Notes: generated by a model not told the origin, from the sequence alone. Counted from the first letter of the stretch, positions 1 through 9,292 are shown. The stretch is DNA of 64,000 nt from Olsenella sp. An293 (GCF_002159495.1 NZ_NFIT01000006.1:62001-126000), one strand, 5' to 3'. Numbers and translations are program-made.

Positions 1-104
1 GCCATGACGACCGTGTTGGCGGTCTCGCCGCGGGCGTCGGACAACACGAAGATGAGGGGGACGACCTGACCGAAGATGTCGTCATCCAAATCGAGCTTGG
101 CCAT
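1..104 (-). CDS. PPDK regulatory protein (kinase/pyrophosphorylase), 5' part only
   Basis: Only the first 34 codons are in the window; the gene continues past base 1. The visible N-terminus has an acidic lead-in followed by FVLSDARGETANTVV, which resembles the conserved opening (VSDSTGETA-like) of the DUF299 family. Those bifunctional proteins phosphorylate and dephosphorylate pyruvate,phosphate dikinase or PEP synthase. A strong ribosome site (AGGAGG) precedes the ATG. It follows glyS by 59 bases on the same strand; a glyQ-glyS-DUF299 order is also known in Firmicutes, which supports the call. The family identification is inference from a short segment. Confidence 0.65.
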   Translation of the reverse strand, partial: MAKLDLDDDIFGQVVPLIFVLSDARGETANTVVM

Positions 105-163
105 CACGAGACCTCCTATGCTTCTCGGCTCTTTCGGGGATGGTACCCGCTGTCGTACGTATC

Positions 164-2260
164 TTACTTCTTTTTCGAGAGCGCGCCGATGTCCGCGACG
201 CCGGCAAAGACGCTGACGAAGCGATTGAGCAGGCGAAGGCGGTTCTCTCTTACCGCAGTATCCTCGTCCATGACAAGAACGTCATCGAAGAATCGGTCGA
301 TGGGCGCCCTGAGTTCGGCAAGGGCGGTGACGGCGCCCGCGTAGTCGTCGCGCCCGAGCGCCTCGTCCACGCAAACGCGACCCTGCTCGCAGGCATCAAA
401 GAGGCTCTTCTCGGCAGGTCCGAGAAGGGCGGTGTCGACCTCGGAGCCCAGCTCCGGGTCGCCCAGGTGGGCGGCGCGGGCGTAGGCGACGGCGAGGTCC
501 TCGAAGAGCTCGGGGCTCTGGGAGCGGGCGTCCTCGAGGGCGTGCGCGCGGGCCATGAACTCGGTCGGGTCGATGACGCCGACGGCGGAGACGGCCTCGA
601 TGGTGTCGGGGCGCAGGCCCTCGTCGCGGGCGATGCCGACGAGGCGGCCCTGGAAGAAGCGCACGACCGCGCAGGCGACGGACTCGAGGTCGAACTCGAG
701 GCCCTGCGCCTGGTAGGCGCCCAGCGAGAGCCCGACGAGCTGGCGCAGGTCGGTGCCGGGCATCGTGCGCAGCATGGCGATGATGCCGATGGCCGCGCGG
801 CGCACGGCGTAGGGGTCGGAGGAGCCGGTGGGCGGCTCGTCGATGGCGAAGATGCCGCAGACGGTGTCGAGCTTGTCGGCCACCGCGACGCAGCGCCCGC
901 AGACGCCCGACGGCAGCTCGTCGCCGGCGAAGCGCGGGCGATAGTGCTCGCGGATCGCGTCGCAGACCTCCGGCGCCTCGCCGGCGGCCGCGGCGTAGTA
1001 GCCGCCCATGACGCCCTGCTGGTTGGTGAACTCCACGACGGCCTGGGAGACGAGGTCGGCCTTGGCGAGGTGCGCCGCGCGGGCCGCGGCGGCCACGCCC
1101 GCCTCGCTCTCCCCCGCCTGCCTGGCGACGGCGGCGGCGAGGCCCTCCATGCGCTCGACCTTCTGGAGCACCGTGCCCAGGCGCTCCTGGAAGGTCACGG
1201 TGCCGAGGCGCTCGACGAACTCCTCCATCGGGCGCTTGAGGTCCTCGTCATAGAAGAACTTGGCGTCGTCGAGGCGCGCGCGCACCACGCGCTCGTTGCC
1301 CGAGACGACGGTGTCAGAGACGCGCGGGTCGGCGTTGGAGACCACGATGAACTCGCGGGTGAGCTCGCCGGCGGCGTCGTAGATCGGGAAGTAGCGCTGG
1401 TTGGAGAGCATCGACTCGCAGATGATCTCGTGCGGGACCTCGAGGAAGGACTCGTCGAAGGTGCCCACGAGCACCGTCGGCCACTCGCAGAGGTTGACGA
1501 CCTCGTCGAAGATTTTCTTGGGGGTGTCGACGTGGGCGCCGCCGCGCTGTCGCTCGACCTCGGCGATGCCGGCGCGGATCTTCTCGGCGCGACGCTCGGC
1601 CGAGAGGACGAAGGCCCGCTCGAGCGTGGCCTCGTAGTCGGCCGGGGAGCTCACGACGTGGTCGCCGGGCGCCAGGACGCGGTGGCCGCGCGTGGTGTTG
1701 CCGGAGGTGACGTCGGCGTAGGTCACGGGGACGACCTCGGTTCCGAGAAGCGCGCAGATCCAGCGGATCGGGCGCACGAAGGTGGCGTGCTCGGAGCCCC
1801 AGCGCTGGCTGCGGTAGTTGGGCCACTGGAGCCCGCCGATGACCTCGGCGCCGAGCTCGGAGAGGATGGGGGCCGCCGGGCGCGAGGGGACGTTGCGCTC
1901 CGCGAAGACGTACTCGTTGCCGTCGGAGTCGACGCGGCGCACGAGGCTCGCGGCGTCGGCGCCGAGCTTGCGCGCGAAGCCGAGCGCGGCCTTGGTGGGC
2001 TGGCCGGACTCGTCGAAGGCGATGGCCGCCTTGGGGCCGCGCCTCACCTCGTGGACCTCGTCGGTGGCGACGGCGACGTCTGCCACCAGGGCGGCGAGGC
2101 GCCTGGGGGTGGAGATGACGCGAACCTCGCCGCGGGAGAGCCCGGCGGCGTCGAGGCCCTTGGCCACGAGCCCGCCGAGCTGCTGGGCGGCGTTCATGAG
2201 CGGCGCGGAGGGCATCTCCTCGCAGCCGATCTCGAGCAGGAAGTCACGGGTCTCGGCCAT
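164..2260 (-). CDS. glyS: Glycyl-tRNA synthetase, beta subunit
   Basis: This 698-residue protein is the beta chain of the alpha2beta2 bacterial glycyl-tRNA synthetase, which attaches glycine to tRNA-Gly. It opens with the family signature LLEIGCEEMPSAPL, has the usual length (about 690), and carries the central HD-like region and the C-terminal anticodon-recognition region rich in Leu and Ala. The ATG directly abuts the glyQ stop codon with no spacer, so the two subunits are probably translationally coupled. It is the penultimate visible gene of a minus-strand run starting at rpsP. No T-box leader is present before glyQ. Confidence 0.96.
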   Translation of the reverse strand: MAETRDFLLEIGCEEMPSAPLMNAAQQLGGLVAKGLDAAGLSRGEVRVISTPRRLAALVADVAVATDEVHEVRRGPKAAIAFDESGQPTKAALGFARKLGADAASLVRRVDSDGNEYVFAERNVPSRPAAPILSELGAEVIGGLQWPNYRSQRWGSEHATFVRPIRWICALLGTEVVPVTYADVTSGNTTRGHRVLAPGDHVVSSPADYEATLERAFVLSAERRAEKIRAGIAEVERQRGGAHVDTPKKIFDEVVNLCEWPTVLVGTFDESFLEVPHEIICESMLSNQRYFPIYDAAGELTREFIVVSNADPRVSDTVVSGNERVVRARLDDAKFFYDEDLKRPMEEFVERLGTVTFQERLGTVLQKVERMEGLAAAVARQAGESEAGVAAAARAAHLAKADLVSQAVVEFTNQQGVMGGYYAAAAGEAPEVCDAIREHYRPRFAGDELPSGVCGRCVAVADKLDTVCGIFAIDEPPTGSSDPYAVRRAAIGIIAMLRTMPGTDLRQLVGLSLGAYQAQGLEFDLESVACAVVRFFQGRLVGIARDEGLRPDTIEAVSAVGVIDPTEFMARAHALEDARSQSPELFEDLAVAYARAAHLGDPELGSEVDTALLGPAEKSLFDACEQGRVCVDEALGRDDYAGAVTALAELRAPIDRFFDDVLVMDEDTAVRENRLRLLNRFVSVFAGVADIGALSKKK

Positions 2261-3172
2261 CTAGGCCACCTCCCCCTTCTTGGCATCGTCGTCCGTCTTG
2301 GAGGCCACCTCCGCGAGGTAGGACTCGCAGCAGAGCTTGGCGATGGTGCGGACTCGCAGGATGTAGTTGGCGCGCTCGGTGGCCGAGATGGCGCCGCGGG
2401 CGTCGAGCAGGTTGAAGGCGTGGGAGCACTTCATCACGCAGTCGTAGGCGGGAAGCGGCAGGTGCGCGTCGAGGCAGGCGTGGCACTCGCGCTCGTAGTC
2501 GTCAAACTTCTGGCGCATCATCTCGACGTTGGCGACCTCGAAGTTGTAGGTCGAGAACTCGTACTCGTTCTCATGGAAGACGTCGCCGTAGGTCATCGGG
2601 GTGCCGTCGGGCAGGTAGGACCAGATGACGTCATAGACCGAGTCGACGCCCTGGGCGTACATGGCGATGCGCTCGAGGCCGTAGGTGATCTCGACGGGCA
2701 CCGGGTCGACCTCGATGCCGCCCACCTGCTGGAAGTAGGTGTACTGGGTGACCTCCATGCCGTCCATCCAGACCTCCCAGCCAAGCCCCCAGGCGCCCAG
2801 CGTGGGGCTCTCCCAGTCGTCCTCGACGAAGCGGACGTCATGCTCGGCCGGGTCGAGGCCGATGGCCGCGAGCGAGCCCAGGTAGAGCTCCTGGGAGTCG
2901 GCCGGGCACGGCTTGAGGATGACCTGGAACTGGTAGTAGTGCTGCATGCGGTTGGGGTTCTCTCCGTAGCGGCCGTCCGCGGGGCGGCGGCAGGGCTGCG
3001 GGTAGCAGGTGCGCCAGGCGCCGGGCCCGAGCGAGCGCAGCGTCGTGGCGGTGTGGAACGTGCCGGCGCCGACCTCGGAGTCATAGGGCTGCATGACGGT
3101 GCAGCCCTGGTCCGCCCAGTAGCGCTCGAGCGCGAGGATCATGTCCTGGAACGTAAGCGCGTCTTCCCTCAT
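2261..3172 (-). CDS. glyQ: Glycyl-tRNA synthetase, alpha subunit
   Basis: This 303-residue catalytic alpha chain forms glycyl-adenylate and works with GlyS. The start [19 protein letters not shown] is typical, followed by the motif [22 protein letters not shown] and the R-P[11 protein letters not shown] class II synthetase segment near residues 63-75. Length matches the family. The ATG at 3172 has an AAAGGA ribosome site. It sits 34 bases behind lepB and is followed immediately by glyS. The spacer upstream is too short for a T-box, so expression probably follows the rpsP operon promoter. Confidence 0.97.
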   Translation of the reverse strand: MREDALTFQDMILALERYWADQGCTVMQPYDSEVGAGTFHTATTLRSLGPGAWRTCYPQPCRRPADGRYGENPNRMQHYYQFQVILKPCPADSQELYLGSLAAIGLDPAEHDVRFVEDDWESPTLGAWGLGWEVWMDGMEVTQYTYFQQVGGIEVDPVPVEITYGLERIAMYAQGVDSVYDVIWSYLPDGTPMTYGDVFHENEYEFSTYNFEVANVEMMRQKFDDYERECHACLDAHLPLPAYDCVMKCSHAFNLLDARGAISATERANYILRVRTIAKLCCESYLAEVASKTDDDAKKGEVA

Positions 3173-3206
3173 GTGTCCTTTGCCCTTCCTTCTTGCCTCG
3201 ACGGGG

Positions 3207-3776
3207 CTAGAGCGCCCCGACGTGGTCCAGCGGCCAGTAGATGAAAAGCGCCCTCGATGTTACGTCATCGAGGCTCACGGCGCCAAAGTAGCGCGAGTCC
3301 TTGGAGTCGGTGCGGTTGTCCCCCATCACCCAGACGCACCCCTCGGGGACCACGTAGGGGTAGGTGACGCCCGCGGAGCCCGGGAGGTCCGAGAGCGAGT
3401 AGGTGGGGCGGCCCTCGACGTAGGGCTCGTCGAGCGGCTCGCCGTCCACGTGGACGGCGCCGTCCACGAGCTCGATCGTCTGCCCGCCCACCGCGACGAC
3501 GCGCTTGATGAGCGTCTCGCCGTCGAGGGGGCTGTCGAAGGTGACGACGTCGCCGACCTCGGGATCGCCGAAGTAGAGGCTCACGCGCTCGCCGAGGAGC
3601 ACGTCCCCCTCCATGATGGTGTCCCGCATCGAGCCGGTGGGCACGACGTAGGGGGTGACGACGAAGGTCTTGACGACAAGCCCGACCGCCACGGCGGCGA
3701 CGAGCCACAGGGCGAACCAGCCCCAGCCGGAGCGCTCGCGCCTCTCGGTCGCGTCCGGCGCCTCATGCCTGGCCAT
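3207..3776 (-). CDS. lepB: Signal peptidase I
   Basis: This membrane serine/lysine peptidase removes signal peptides from secreted proteins. The 189-residue protein has a cytoplasmic N-terminus, one membrane segment at about 20-38, the catalytic serine in PTGSM (Ser49), the general base lysine in [10 protein letters not shown] (Lys91), and the box-E motif [11 protein letters not shown] near the C-terminus. It is a short Gram-positive-type enzyme. The start overlaps the trmD stop by 14 bases. The neighbourhood rpsP-rimM-trmD-lepB is a common arrangement that also carries rplS in many bacteria; rplS is absent here. Confidence 0.95.
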   Translation of the reverse strand: MARHEAPDATERRERSGWGWFALWLVAAVAVGLVVKTFVVTPYVVPTGSMRDTIMEGDVLLGERVSLYFGDPEVGDVVTFDSPLDGETLIKRVVAVGGQTIELVDGAVHVDGEPLDEPYVEGRPTYSLSDLPGSAGVTYPYVVPEGCVWVMGDNRTDSKDSRYFGAVSLDDVTSRALFIYWPLDHVGAL

Positions 3777-4548
3777 GGCAGGCCCCCTCTCCCTCTGCGT
3801 CCGCGCGGCGCGGGGACGGCCCCCTCGCCGCGATCTCGCGGGCGAACGCGCGCTCCTCGTCGCTCAGGTCCGCGCCCTCGATGAGGTCAGGGCGCCACAG
3901 CGCGGTCCGCTCGAGCGCGCTTCGCCTGCGCCAGGCGTCGACGCGCGCGTGGTCGCCCGAGAGCAGCACCTCGGGCACGTCCATGCCCCGGAAGCTCGCG
4001 GGCCTCGTGTACTGGGCGTACTCGAGCAGCCCGGCGGACGAGAAGGACTCGTCGACCGCGCTCATCTCGTCGCCGAGCGCTCCGGGCAGAAGGCGGCAGA
4101 CCGCGTCGATCACGACGAGCGCGGCGAGCTCCCCGCCCGTCAGGACGTAGTCGCCGAGGGAGAGGACCTCGTCGGCGAGCGCGTAGGCCCGCTCGTCCAT
4201 CCCCTCGTAGCGACCGCAGACGAGCAGCAGCCGCTCCATGCCGGAGAGGCGCTCGGCGAGGCGCTGGTCGAAGCGACGTCCGCAGGGCGAGAAGAACACG
4301 ACGTGTGGCCTCGGCCCGGAGCCGGCGATGTCCTCGACCGCCTCGAAGATGGGCTCGGGCTTCATGAGCATGCCCTGGCCGCCCCCGAACGGGGCGTCGT
4401 CGACCGTGCGGTGACGGTCGTGGGTCCAGTCGCGCAGGTCGTGGGCGCAAAAGTCGAACACGCCCGCGCGGCGCGCCCGCCCGAGGACCGAGACGCCCAG
4501 GTAGGGCTCGAAGACCTCGGGAAAGACGGAGAGCGTCTCACAGAGCAT
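3763..4548 (-). CDS. trmD: tRNA (guanine37-N1)-methyltransferase
   Basis: TrmD uses SAM to methylate G37 next to the anticodon, preventing +1 frameshifts. I place the start at the ATG of MLCETLSVF (4548), giving 261 residues; the longer open frame upstream is rimM read out of frame. The trefoil-knot signatures are visible: FGGGQGMLMKPEPIFEA, LLVCGRYEGMDERAY and the catalytic-aspartate segment SLGDYVLTGGELAA. It overlaps the rimM stop by 11 bases and the lepB start by 14, so the genes are tightly coupled. A short charged tail follows the usual C-terminal domain. Confidence 0.95.
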   Translation of the reverse strand: MLCETLSVFPEVFEPYLGVSVLGRARRAGVFDFCAHDLRDWTHDRHRTVDDAPFGGGQGMLMKPEPIFEAVEDIAGSGPRPHVVFFSPCGRRFDQRLAERLSGMERLLLVCGRYEGMDERAYALADEVLSLGDYVLTGGELAALVVIDAVCRLLPGALGDEMSAVDESFSSAGLLEYAQYTRPASFRGMDVPEVLLSGDHARVDAWRRRSALERTALWRPDLIEGADLSDEERAFAREIAARGPSPRRADAEGEGACHGQA

Positions 4549-5071
4549 CTTTGGCCCCCTTAGGCTCGAGGCCGGCGGGCACGCGGACCGTGACGGGCCC
4601 GCTCTCCCCCACCTCGCCCACGACGTCGTCGATGACGGGCAGAAGCGTCTCGCCCGCGGCGCCCCGCACGACCCAGACGTCGTTGGCGGGCCCGCGCATG
4701 ACCTCCTCGATCGAGCCGAGCGCCCCGAGGCGCTCGTCCACGACCTCGCGGCCGATGAGGGAGCGGGGGTCGTGGAGCTCGAGGTCCTCCGGAAGGTCCG
4801 ATCGGCGCGCGAGCAGGGTCTTTCCGACGAGCAGCTCCGCCTGGGAGATGTCGTCGACCCCCGAGAGCGCGACGAGCTGGCCGCCCCGGTCGTCGGACGT
4901 GCACGAGACGACGGTGCGCCAGCGCGGCCCGGTGAGCTCCGGGGGCAGGGGCGCCACCTCGAGGCCCTCGCGCACAAGAGAGGGAAGGCCGTGGACGGAA
5001 ACCGTCACGACCTCCCCTCGCCTCCCGTGGGCCTTCGCCACACGGGCTATGGTTCTGTAGCGCTCGCGCAT
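4538..5071 (-). CDS. rimM: 16S rRNA processing protein RimM
   Basis: RimM binds ribosomal protein S19 and assists maturation of the 30S head. The 177-residue protein starts with the family pattern RYRTIARVAKAHGRRGEVVT, has an N-terminal beta-barrel domain to about residue 95 and a PRC-barrel-like C-terminal half beginning near DPRSLIGREVVDERLG. It lies four bases behind the KH-domain gene and overlaps trmD, the classical rimM-trmD pair. Length and architecture are normal. Confidence 0.93.
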   Translation of the reverse strand: MRERYRTIARVAKAHGRRGEVVTVSVHGLPSLVREGLEVAPLPPELTGPRWRTVVSCTSDDRGGQLVALSGVDDISQAELLVGKTLLARRSDLPEDLELHDPRSLIGREVVDERLGALGSIEEVMRGPANDVWVVRGAAGETLLPVIDDVVGEVGESGPVTVRVPAGLEPKGAKDAL

Positions 5072-5075
5072 GAGC

Positions 5076-5366
5076 CTAGCCCACGACCTCGACCTCGACC
5101 GAGGTGCCCACGCGCTGTCCGAGCGCGCGGGCGAGCGTCCTGATGGCCTTGATCGTACGACCCTTGCGGCCGATGACCCGGCCCGCGTCCTCCTCGGAGC
5201 AGCTGACCTCGATCAGCGAGGAGCCCTCGCTGTCGGTCACGTCGAGGGAGACGGAGTCCTCGTCGTCCACGAGGCCGCAGACGATGTACTCGACCAGGTC
5301 CGCAACGCGGTCAGAGGGGAGCTCGGTCTCGTCGACCGTGGCGAGCGTGCCCTTCTCGGCCTCCAT
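5076..5366 (-). CDS. khpA: KH-domain RNA-binding protein (KhpA/YlqC type)
   Basis: This small RNA-binding protein usually pairs with KhpB (Jag) and affects cell division and mRNA stability in Gram-positives. It has a single KH fold. The signature GXXG loop is seen in EEDAGRVIGRKGRTIKAIRTL (GRKG), and the N-terminal LVEYIVCGLVDDEDSVSL segment is characteristic. At 96 residues it is about 15-20 longer than usual because of an acidic N-terminal extension. It sits between rpsP (7 bases upstream) and rimM (4 bases downstream), its standard position. Confidence 0.92.
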   Translation of the reverse strand: MEAEKGTLATVDETELPSDRVADLVEYIVCGLVDDEDSVSLDVTDSEGSSLIEVSCSEEDAGRVIGRKGRTIKAIRTLARALGQRVGTSVEVEVVG

Positions 5367-5373
5367 GGGACGC

Positions 5374-5736
5374 CTACTCGGCGTCGGCCTCGGCCTCGGC
5401 GGCCTCAGCGGCGGCCTCAGCGGCGGCCTCGGCGGCAGCGGCGGCCTTGGCAGCGGCCTTCTTCGAAATCTTGGCCTTCTTCTCGACGACGGGCTGACCG
5501 TTGCGGACGACGTCGATGAGGTGGGCGACGGCGTTGGTGGGCTGGGCGCCCTTGGCGATCCACTCGTCGACCTTCTCGAGGTTGATGTCGATGACCTTGG
5601 GGTTGGTCAGCGGGTTGTAGCGGCCGACGAGCTCGATGTAGCGGCCGTCGCGGGGCATGCGGCCGTCAGCGACGACGACGCGGTAGTACGGACGCTTCTT
5701 GGCACCGTGACGGGCCAGGCGAATCTTGACTGCCAA
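5374..5736 (-). CDS. rpsP: 30S ribosomal protein S16
   Basis: S16 is a primary binder of 16S rRNA. I choose a TTG start at 5736 because GGAGGAG lies just upstream and the translation then begins with the canonical [20 protein letters not shown]; the longer open frame upstream lacks a site. The core covers about 80 residues; the rest of the 120-residue protein is a low-complexity Ala/Glu/Lys tail (residues ~88-120) of the kind seen in some actinobacterial ribosomal proteins. It is the first gene of the operon and has a predicted sigma-70-type promoter about 75 bases upstream. Confidence 0.94.
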   Translation of the reverse strand: MAVKIRLARHGAKKRPYYRVVVADGRMPRDGRYIELVGRYNPLTNPKVIDINLEKVDEWIAKGAQPTNAVAHLIDVVRNGQPVVEKKAKISKKAAAKAAAAAEAAAEAAAEAAEAEADAE

Positions 5737-5810
5737 TGAAAACTCCTCCGTTCGGGCGGTGCGCGGGGTAGTTGGGTTGGCCGCACCGCAGAGCCACAAA
5801 ACGACTATTC

Positions 5811-5838
5811 ATCATACGACTCTTGCTCGTGGCCGCAA
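5811..5838 (-). promoter_or_regulatory. Predicted promoter of the rpsP operon
   Basis: Reading the minus strand, TTGCGG (5838-5833) and TATGAT (5816-5811) are separated by 16 bases. The -10 matches five of six consensus positions and the -35 matches its first three. Transcription would start near 5804, giving a leader of about 68 bases before the TTG of rpsP. Confidence 0.55.
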
Positions 5839-5887
5839 GGTGCAGTTTTTGTGAACGTGCATTGTCAACTTCCTGAATGGGCCCCTG

Positions 5888-5919
5888 TTCAGGAGATATT
5901 CAGGGCCGGTGGGTAGGAT
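5888..5919 (+). promoter_or_regulatory. Direct-repeat operator and -10 ahead of the two-component genes
   Basis: TTCAGG occurs at 5888 and again at 5899, exactly 11 bases apart (one helical turn), the arrangement bound by PhoB/OmpR-type regulators. A -10-like TAGGAT follows at 5914-5919, nine bases after the second repeat. A reversed copy (CCTGAA, 5872-5877) lies further upstream. No good -35 is present, so the repeats may substitute for it. I infer autoregulation by the response regulator that starts at 5970. Confidence 0.45.
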
Positions 5920-5969
5920 AGGCGTCGAGGCGGCCCTCCTGCCGCCCGCGACCGCAAGGGAGTCCACCC

Positions 5970-6644
<675 letters not shown>

Positions 6645-6653
6645 GGGGCGCCC

Positions 6654-7925
6654 ATGCTCAGGCGGCTCCGCCGACAGTTCATCGCCATCACGATGCTGCT
6701 CGTGGGACTGGTCCTCGCGGGCGTGCTCGGCTCGTCGTTCTTCTCGAGCGCCCTGACCCAGCGCGGCATCGTCACGCAGATCCTCGAGCGCGCCCTCTCC
6801 GACGGGGTCGCCGCCGCCACCATCGGCGACTCGTCGGGCGAGCAGAGCGCCGAGCTCATGCTGGCCGTCGTCGTCGACGTCTCGCCGGACGGGGCCGTCT
6901 ACGACCGCACGAGCCTGTTTGCCAGCGTCTCCGACGAGACCCTTCGGGCCGTCGTCAGCGACGCGCTCTCGAGCGGGGACAGTTCGGGCCGCTGCGCCGA
7001 CTACCCCATCGCCTGGATGAGGACGCAGACCGCCTGGGGCTGGCGCATCGCCTTCGTGGACACCTACCTCAGGGGCGCGACCCTGAGGGCGCAGGCGCTG
7101 AGCAGCCTGCTGATCTTCGCCATCTCGATGGGGGCACTCTTCGTCGTGTCCTACGTTCTCTCCGGCTGGGCGCTGCGCCCCGTGCAGCGCGCCTGGGAGC
7201 AGCAGCGCCGCTTCGTGTCCGACGCCTCCCACGAGCTCAAGACGCCGCTCGCGGTGATCTTGGCCAACGCGCAGATCCTCGAGGACGAGAGGGACCTCCC
7301 CGAGGGGGCGCGGCGCTGGGTCGAGAGCACCTCGGACGAGGCGCGCCACATGAAGGAGCTCGTCGAGGACCTGCTGACCCTCGCCCGCGCCGACGAGCAG
7401 GAGGCGACGGGCGGGCCGGGAGCCGTGGCGCTCTCGCCCGTCGAGCTCTCCGGCCTGGTCTCGGGGTGCGCCCTCGAGTTCGACGCCGTGGCCTTCGAGC
7501 GGGGATGCTCGCTTTCGTGCGAGCTCGAGGGGGACGTGCGCGTGATGGCAGAGCCCGACCGCACGCGCCGCGTGGTGCGGACGCTGCTCGACAACGCGAC
7601 CAAGTACGCCGAGGAGGGCACCGAGGTCCGCGTCCTTCTCGCCCGCGAGGGGAAGCTGGCGAGGCTCGCCGTGACCAACCGCGGGGAGGTCATCTCCCCC
7701 GAGGCGCTCGAGCACCTCTTCGACCGCTTCTATCGCACCGACGACGCGCGCGAGCGGCAGGCCTCGGGCGGCTTTGGCCTGGGGCTCGCCATTGCCAAGA
7801 GCCTCGTGGAGTCCATGGGCGGCACGATCGGCGCCGCCTCCTCGGAGCGAGACGGGACTACCTTCACGGTGAGCCTGCCGCTCGCCGGCAGGGCCTCCGA
7901 GCCCCCGCGCCTCCCCCAGCCTTGA
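6654..7925 (+). CDS. Membrane sensor histidine kinase
   Basis: Cognate kinase of the preceding regulator, 423 residues. Membrane segments are predicted at about 8-30 and 145-168, enclosing a roughly 115-residue extracytoplasmic sensor region with no recognisable fold. The H-box FVSDASHELKTPLAV carries the phosphorylated His193; the N-box reads LLDNATKYAEEG, and the ATP-lid glycines are in ASGGFGLGLAIAKSLVE. There is almost no HAMP linker between the second membrane segment and the H-box. The C-terminal tail is short and proline-rich. The gene ends at the edge of a TTGACAAT repeat cluster. Confidence 0.92.
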   Translation: MLRRLRRQFIAITMLLVGLVLAGVLGSSFFSSALTQRGIVTQILERALSDGVAAATIGDSSGEQSAELMLAVVVDVSPDGAVYDRTSLFASVSDETLRAVVSDALSSGDSSGRCADYPIAWMRTQTAWGWRIAFVDTYLRGATLRAQALSSLLIFAISMGALFVVSYVLSGWALRPVQRAWEQQRRFVSDASHELKTPLAVILANAQILEDERDLPEGARRWVESTSDEARHMKELVEDLLTLARADEQEATGGPGAVALSPVELSGLVSGCALEFDAVAFERGCSLSCELEGDVRVMAEPDRTRRVVRTLLDNATKYAEEGTEVRVLLAREGKLARLAVTNRGEVISPEALEHLFDRFYRTDDARERQASGGFGLGLAIAKSLVESMGGTIGAASSERDGTTFTVSLPLAGRASEPPRLPQP

Positions 7926-7977
7926 CAATGTCGTCAGGTTATATTGTCAACCCGCCTGCTTGACAATCTCGTCAGGT
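7922..7977 (+). repeat. TTGACAAT repeat cluster between convergent genes
   Basis: An 18-base sequence TTGACAATNTCGTCAGGT occurs at 7922-7939 and 7960-7977 with one difference. Between them lies ATTGTCAA (7943-7950), the exact reverse complement of TTGACAAT. The block is AT-richer than its surroundings and lies between the kinase stop and the dinB stop. It looks like a protein-binding cluster rather than a terminator (no T run); no gene start faces it. Confidence 0.5.
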
Positions 7978-8001
7978 CGTTGCGCCAACCAAGAGACCCG
8001 C

Positions 8002-9291
8002 TCACGCGTCCTTGTGCATCGGGGCGGTGTCCGAGGTCCTGTCCTTGAAGCGAAGATCACGCCCGTATCCCACGGCGTCGTCCCCAAAGCGCTCGCGCAG
8101 TGCGTCGGCGACCCGCCCGAGGGCCGAGCGGTCGCGCCCCTCCCCTGCCTCGTCCGCCCCGCCGCCGAAGAGGCTCATCTGCGCCGGGCGGTCGTCGTCG
8201 AAGCCCGAGACGCCCACGCCGAGCAGGCGCACGCGCATGCCCGGCTGCCACAGCTCGTCGAGAAGCGCCAACGCGACGCGCCCGAAGACGCGCTCGTCGT
8301 CTGTGGGCTCCGCAAGGGGGCGCTGAGCGGTGCGCGCGTGGGTCGCGTCGTACTTGACCTTGAGCGTCACCGTGCGCCCGCGCAGGCCCTTGCGCCGCAG
8401 GCGCCGGCCCACCATCTCCGAGACGTGCGCCACGCCGGCGCGGACCTGGTCGCGCTCCGTGAGGTCCTCTGAGAACGTGCGCTCGTTGGAGACGGACTTC
8501 ACGTCCTCCGGGGCGGCGGCCTCCGCCACGGAGCTGCGCTCGAGCCCGGCCGCTCGCAGCGCCATCCGCGGCCCCAGCACCCCGAAGGTCCGCTCAAGCT
8601 CGGCGGCGTCCGCGCGCGAGAGCTCCCCGAGCGTGCGTATTCCCATCCTCCTCAGGCGCTCCTGCGTCGCGGGCCCCACCCCGCTCATCGCGCCGACCGG
8701 CAGCGGGGCGAGAAACGCGCGCTCCGTGCCCGGGAGCACGGCGGTAAGCCCGCGGGGCTTCTCGCGCTCCGAGGCGATCTTTGCCACGGTCTTGTTGACG
8801 CCGAGGCCGATCGAGCAGGTCACGCCGAGCTCCGCCACGCGCCGCTGGACGCGCCGGCAGATCTCGATGGGGCTCTCGCGCGAGTAGCGGCCCGGCGTCA
8901 CGTCGAAGAACGCCTCGTCGATGGAGACCTGCTCCACGAGCGGCGTCTCGTCGCCGAGGATGGCCATCACCTGCGCGCTCATCTCGCGGTAGCGCGCGAA
9001 GTTGCCCCTGGTCCAGATGGCGTCGGGGCAGAGGCGCCGCGCCGTCGCCGAGGGCATGGCGGAGTGCACGCCATAGCGGCGCGCCTCGTAGGAAGCCGTC
9101 GAGACCACGCCGCGACGGTCGGCCGAGCCGCCCACGATCACGGGGCGCCCGCGCCACTCCGGATGGTCGAGCTGCTCGACCGAGGCGAAGAAGGCGTCGA
9201 GGTCGAGAAGTCCCACGGCCGGTCCGTCCCACGCGAGCGGGTCGGGACTCTGTAAGTTGGGGACTGTCCCCAATTTACAGACGTCGGACAT
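8002..9291 (-). CDS. dinB: DNA polymerase IV (Y family)
   Basis: This is an error-prone translesion polymerase. The catalytic motifs are LLDLDAFFASVEQ (metal-binding aspartates), the AVxxxASYEARRYGV-like segment VVSTASYEARRYGVHSAM, and VSIDEAFFDV (SIDE). A helix-hairpin-helix follows (GVGPATQERLRRMGI), then the little-finger domain. The ATG at 9291, one base after the rsfS stop, gives 429 residues. However, codons 5-14 (KLGTVPNLQ...) are a palindromic repeat, and a GTG at 9216 (VGLLDLDAFF, 404 residues) is where the family normally begins. The true start is uncertain. Confidence 0.93.
   Translation of the reverse strand: MSDVCKLGTVPNLQSPDPLAWDGPAVGLLDLDAFFASVEQLDHPEWRGRPVIVGGSADRRGVVSTASYEARRYGVHSAMPSATARRLCPDAIWTRGNFARYREMSAQVMAILGDETPLVEQVSIDEAFFDVTPGRYSRESPIEICRRVQRRVAELGVTCSIGLGVNKTVAKIASEREKPRGLTAVLPGTERAFLAPLPVGAMSGVGPATQERLRRMGIRTLGELSRADAAELERTFGVLGPRMALRAAGLERSSVAEAAAPEDVKSVSNERTFSEDLTERDQVRAGVAHVSEMVGRRLRRKGLRGRTVTLKVKYDATHARTAQRPLAEPTDDERVFGRVALALLDELWQPGMRVRLLGVGVSGFDDDRPAQMSLFGGGADEAGEGRDRSALGRVADALRERFGDDAVGYGRDLRFKDRTSDTAPMHKDA
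9249..9281. repeat. AATTGGGGAC-type palindrome inside the 5' end of dinB
   Basis: Arms of 16 bases (TCTGTAAGTTGGGGAC and its near-complement ending TTTACAGA) flank a single central T, with one G-T mismatch. The same 33-base unit recurs at 53005-53039, and its outer part borders the long inverted repeat at 52487-52596. It is translated in frame as KLGTVPNLQ if dinB starts at 9291. Confidence 0.75.
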
Positions 9292-9292
9292 G

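Noticed and set aside
2261-3206. T-box leader before glyQ
   Set aside because: The gap between lepB and glyQ is only 34 bases, too short for a T-box.
140-3244. Open frame of 1034 codons on the plus strand
   Set aside because: It is antisense to glyS and glyQ, whose protein motifs are unmistakable; long antisense frames are expected in GC-rich DNA and the translation is low-complexity.
7922-7950. TTGACA ... TATATT read as a promoter
   Set aside because: The spacing is only 12 bases, and no start codon or RNA gene follows on that strand before the dinB stop.
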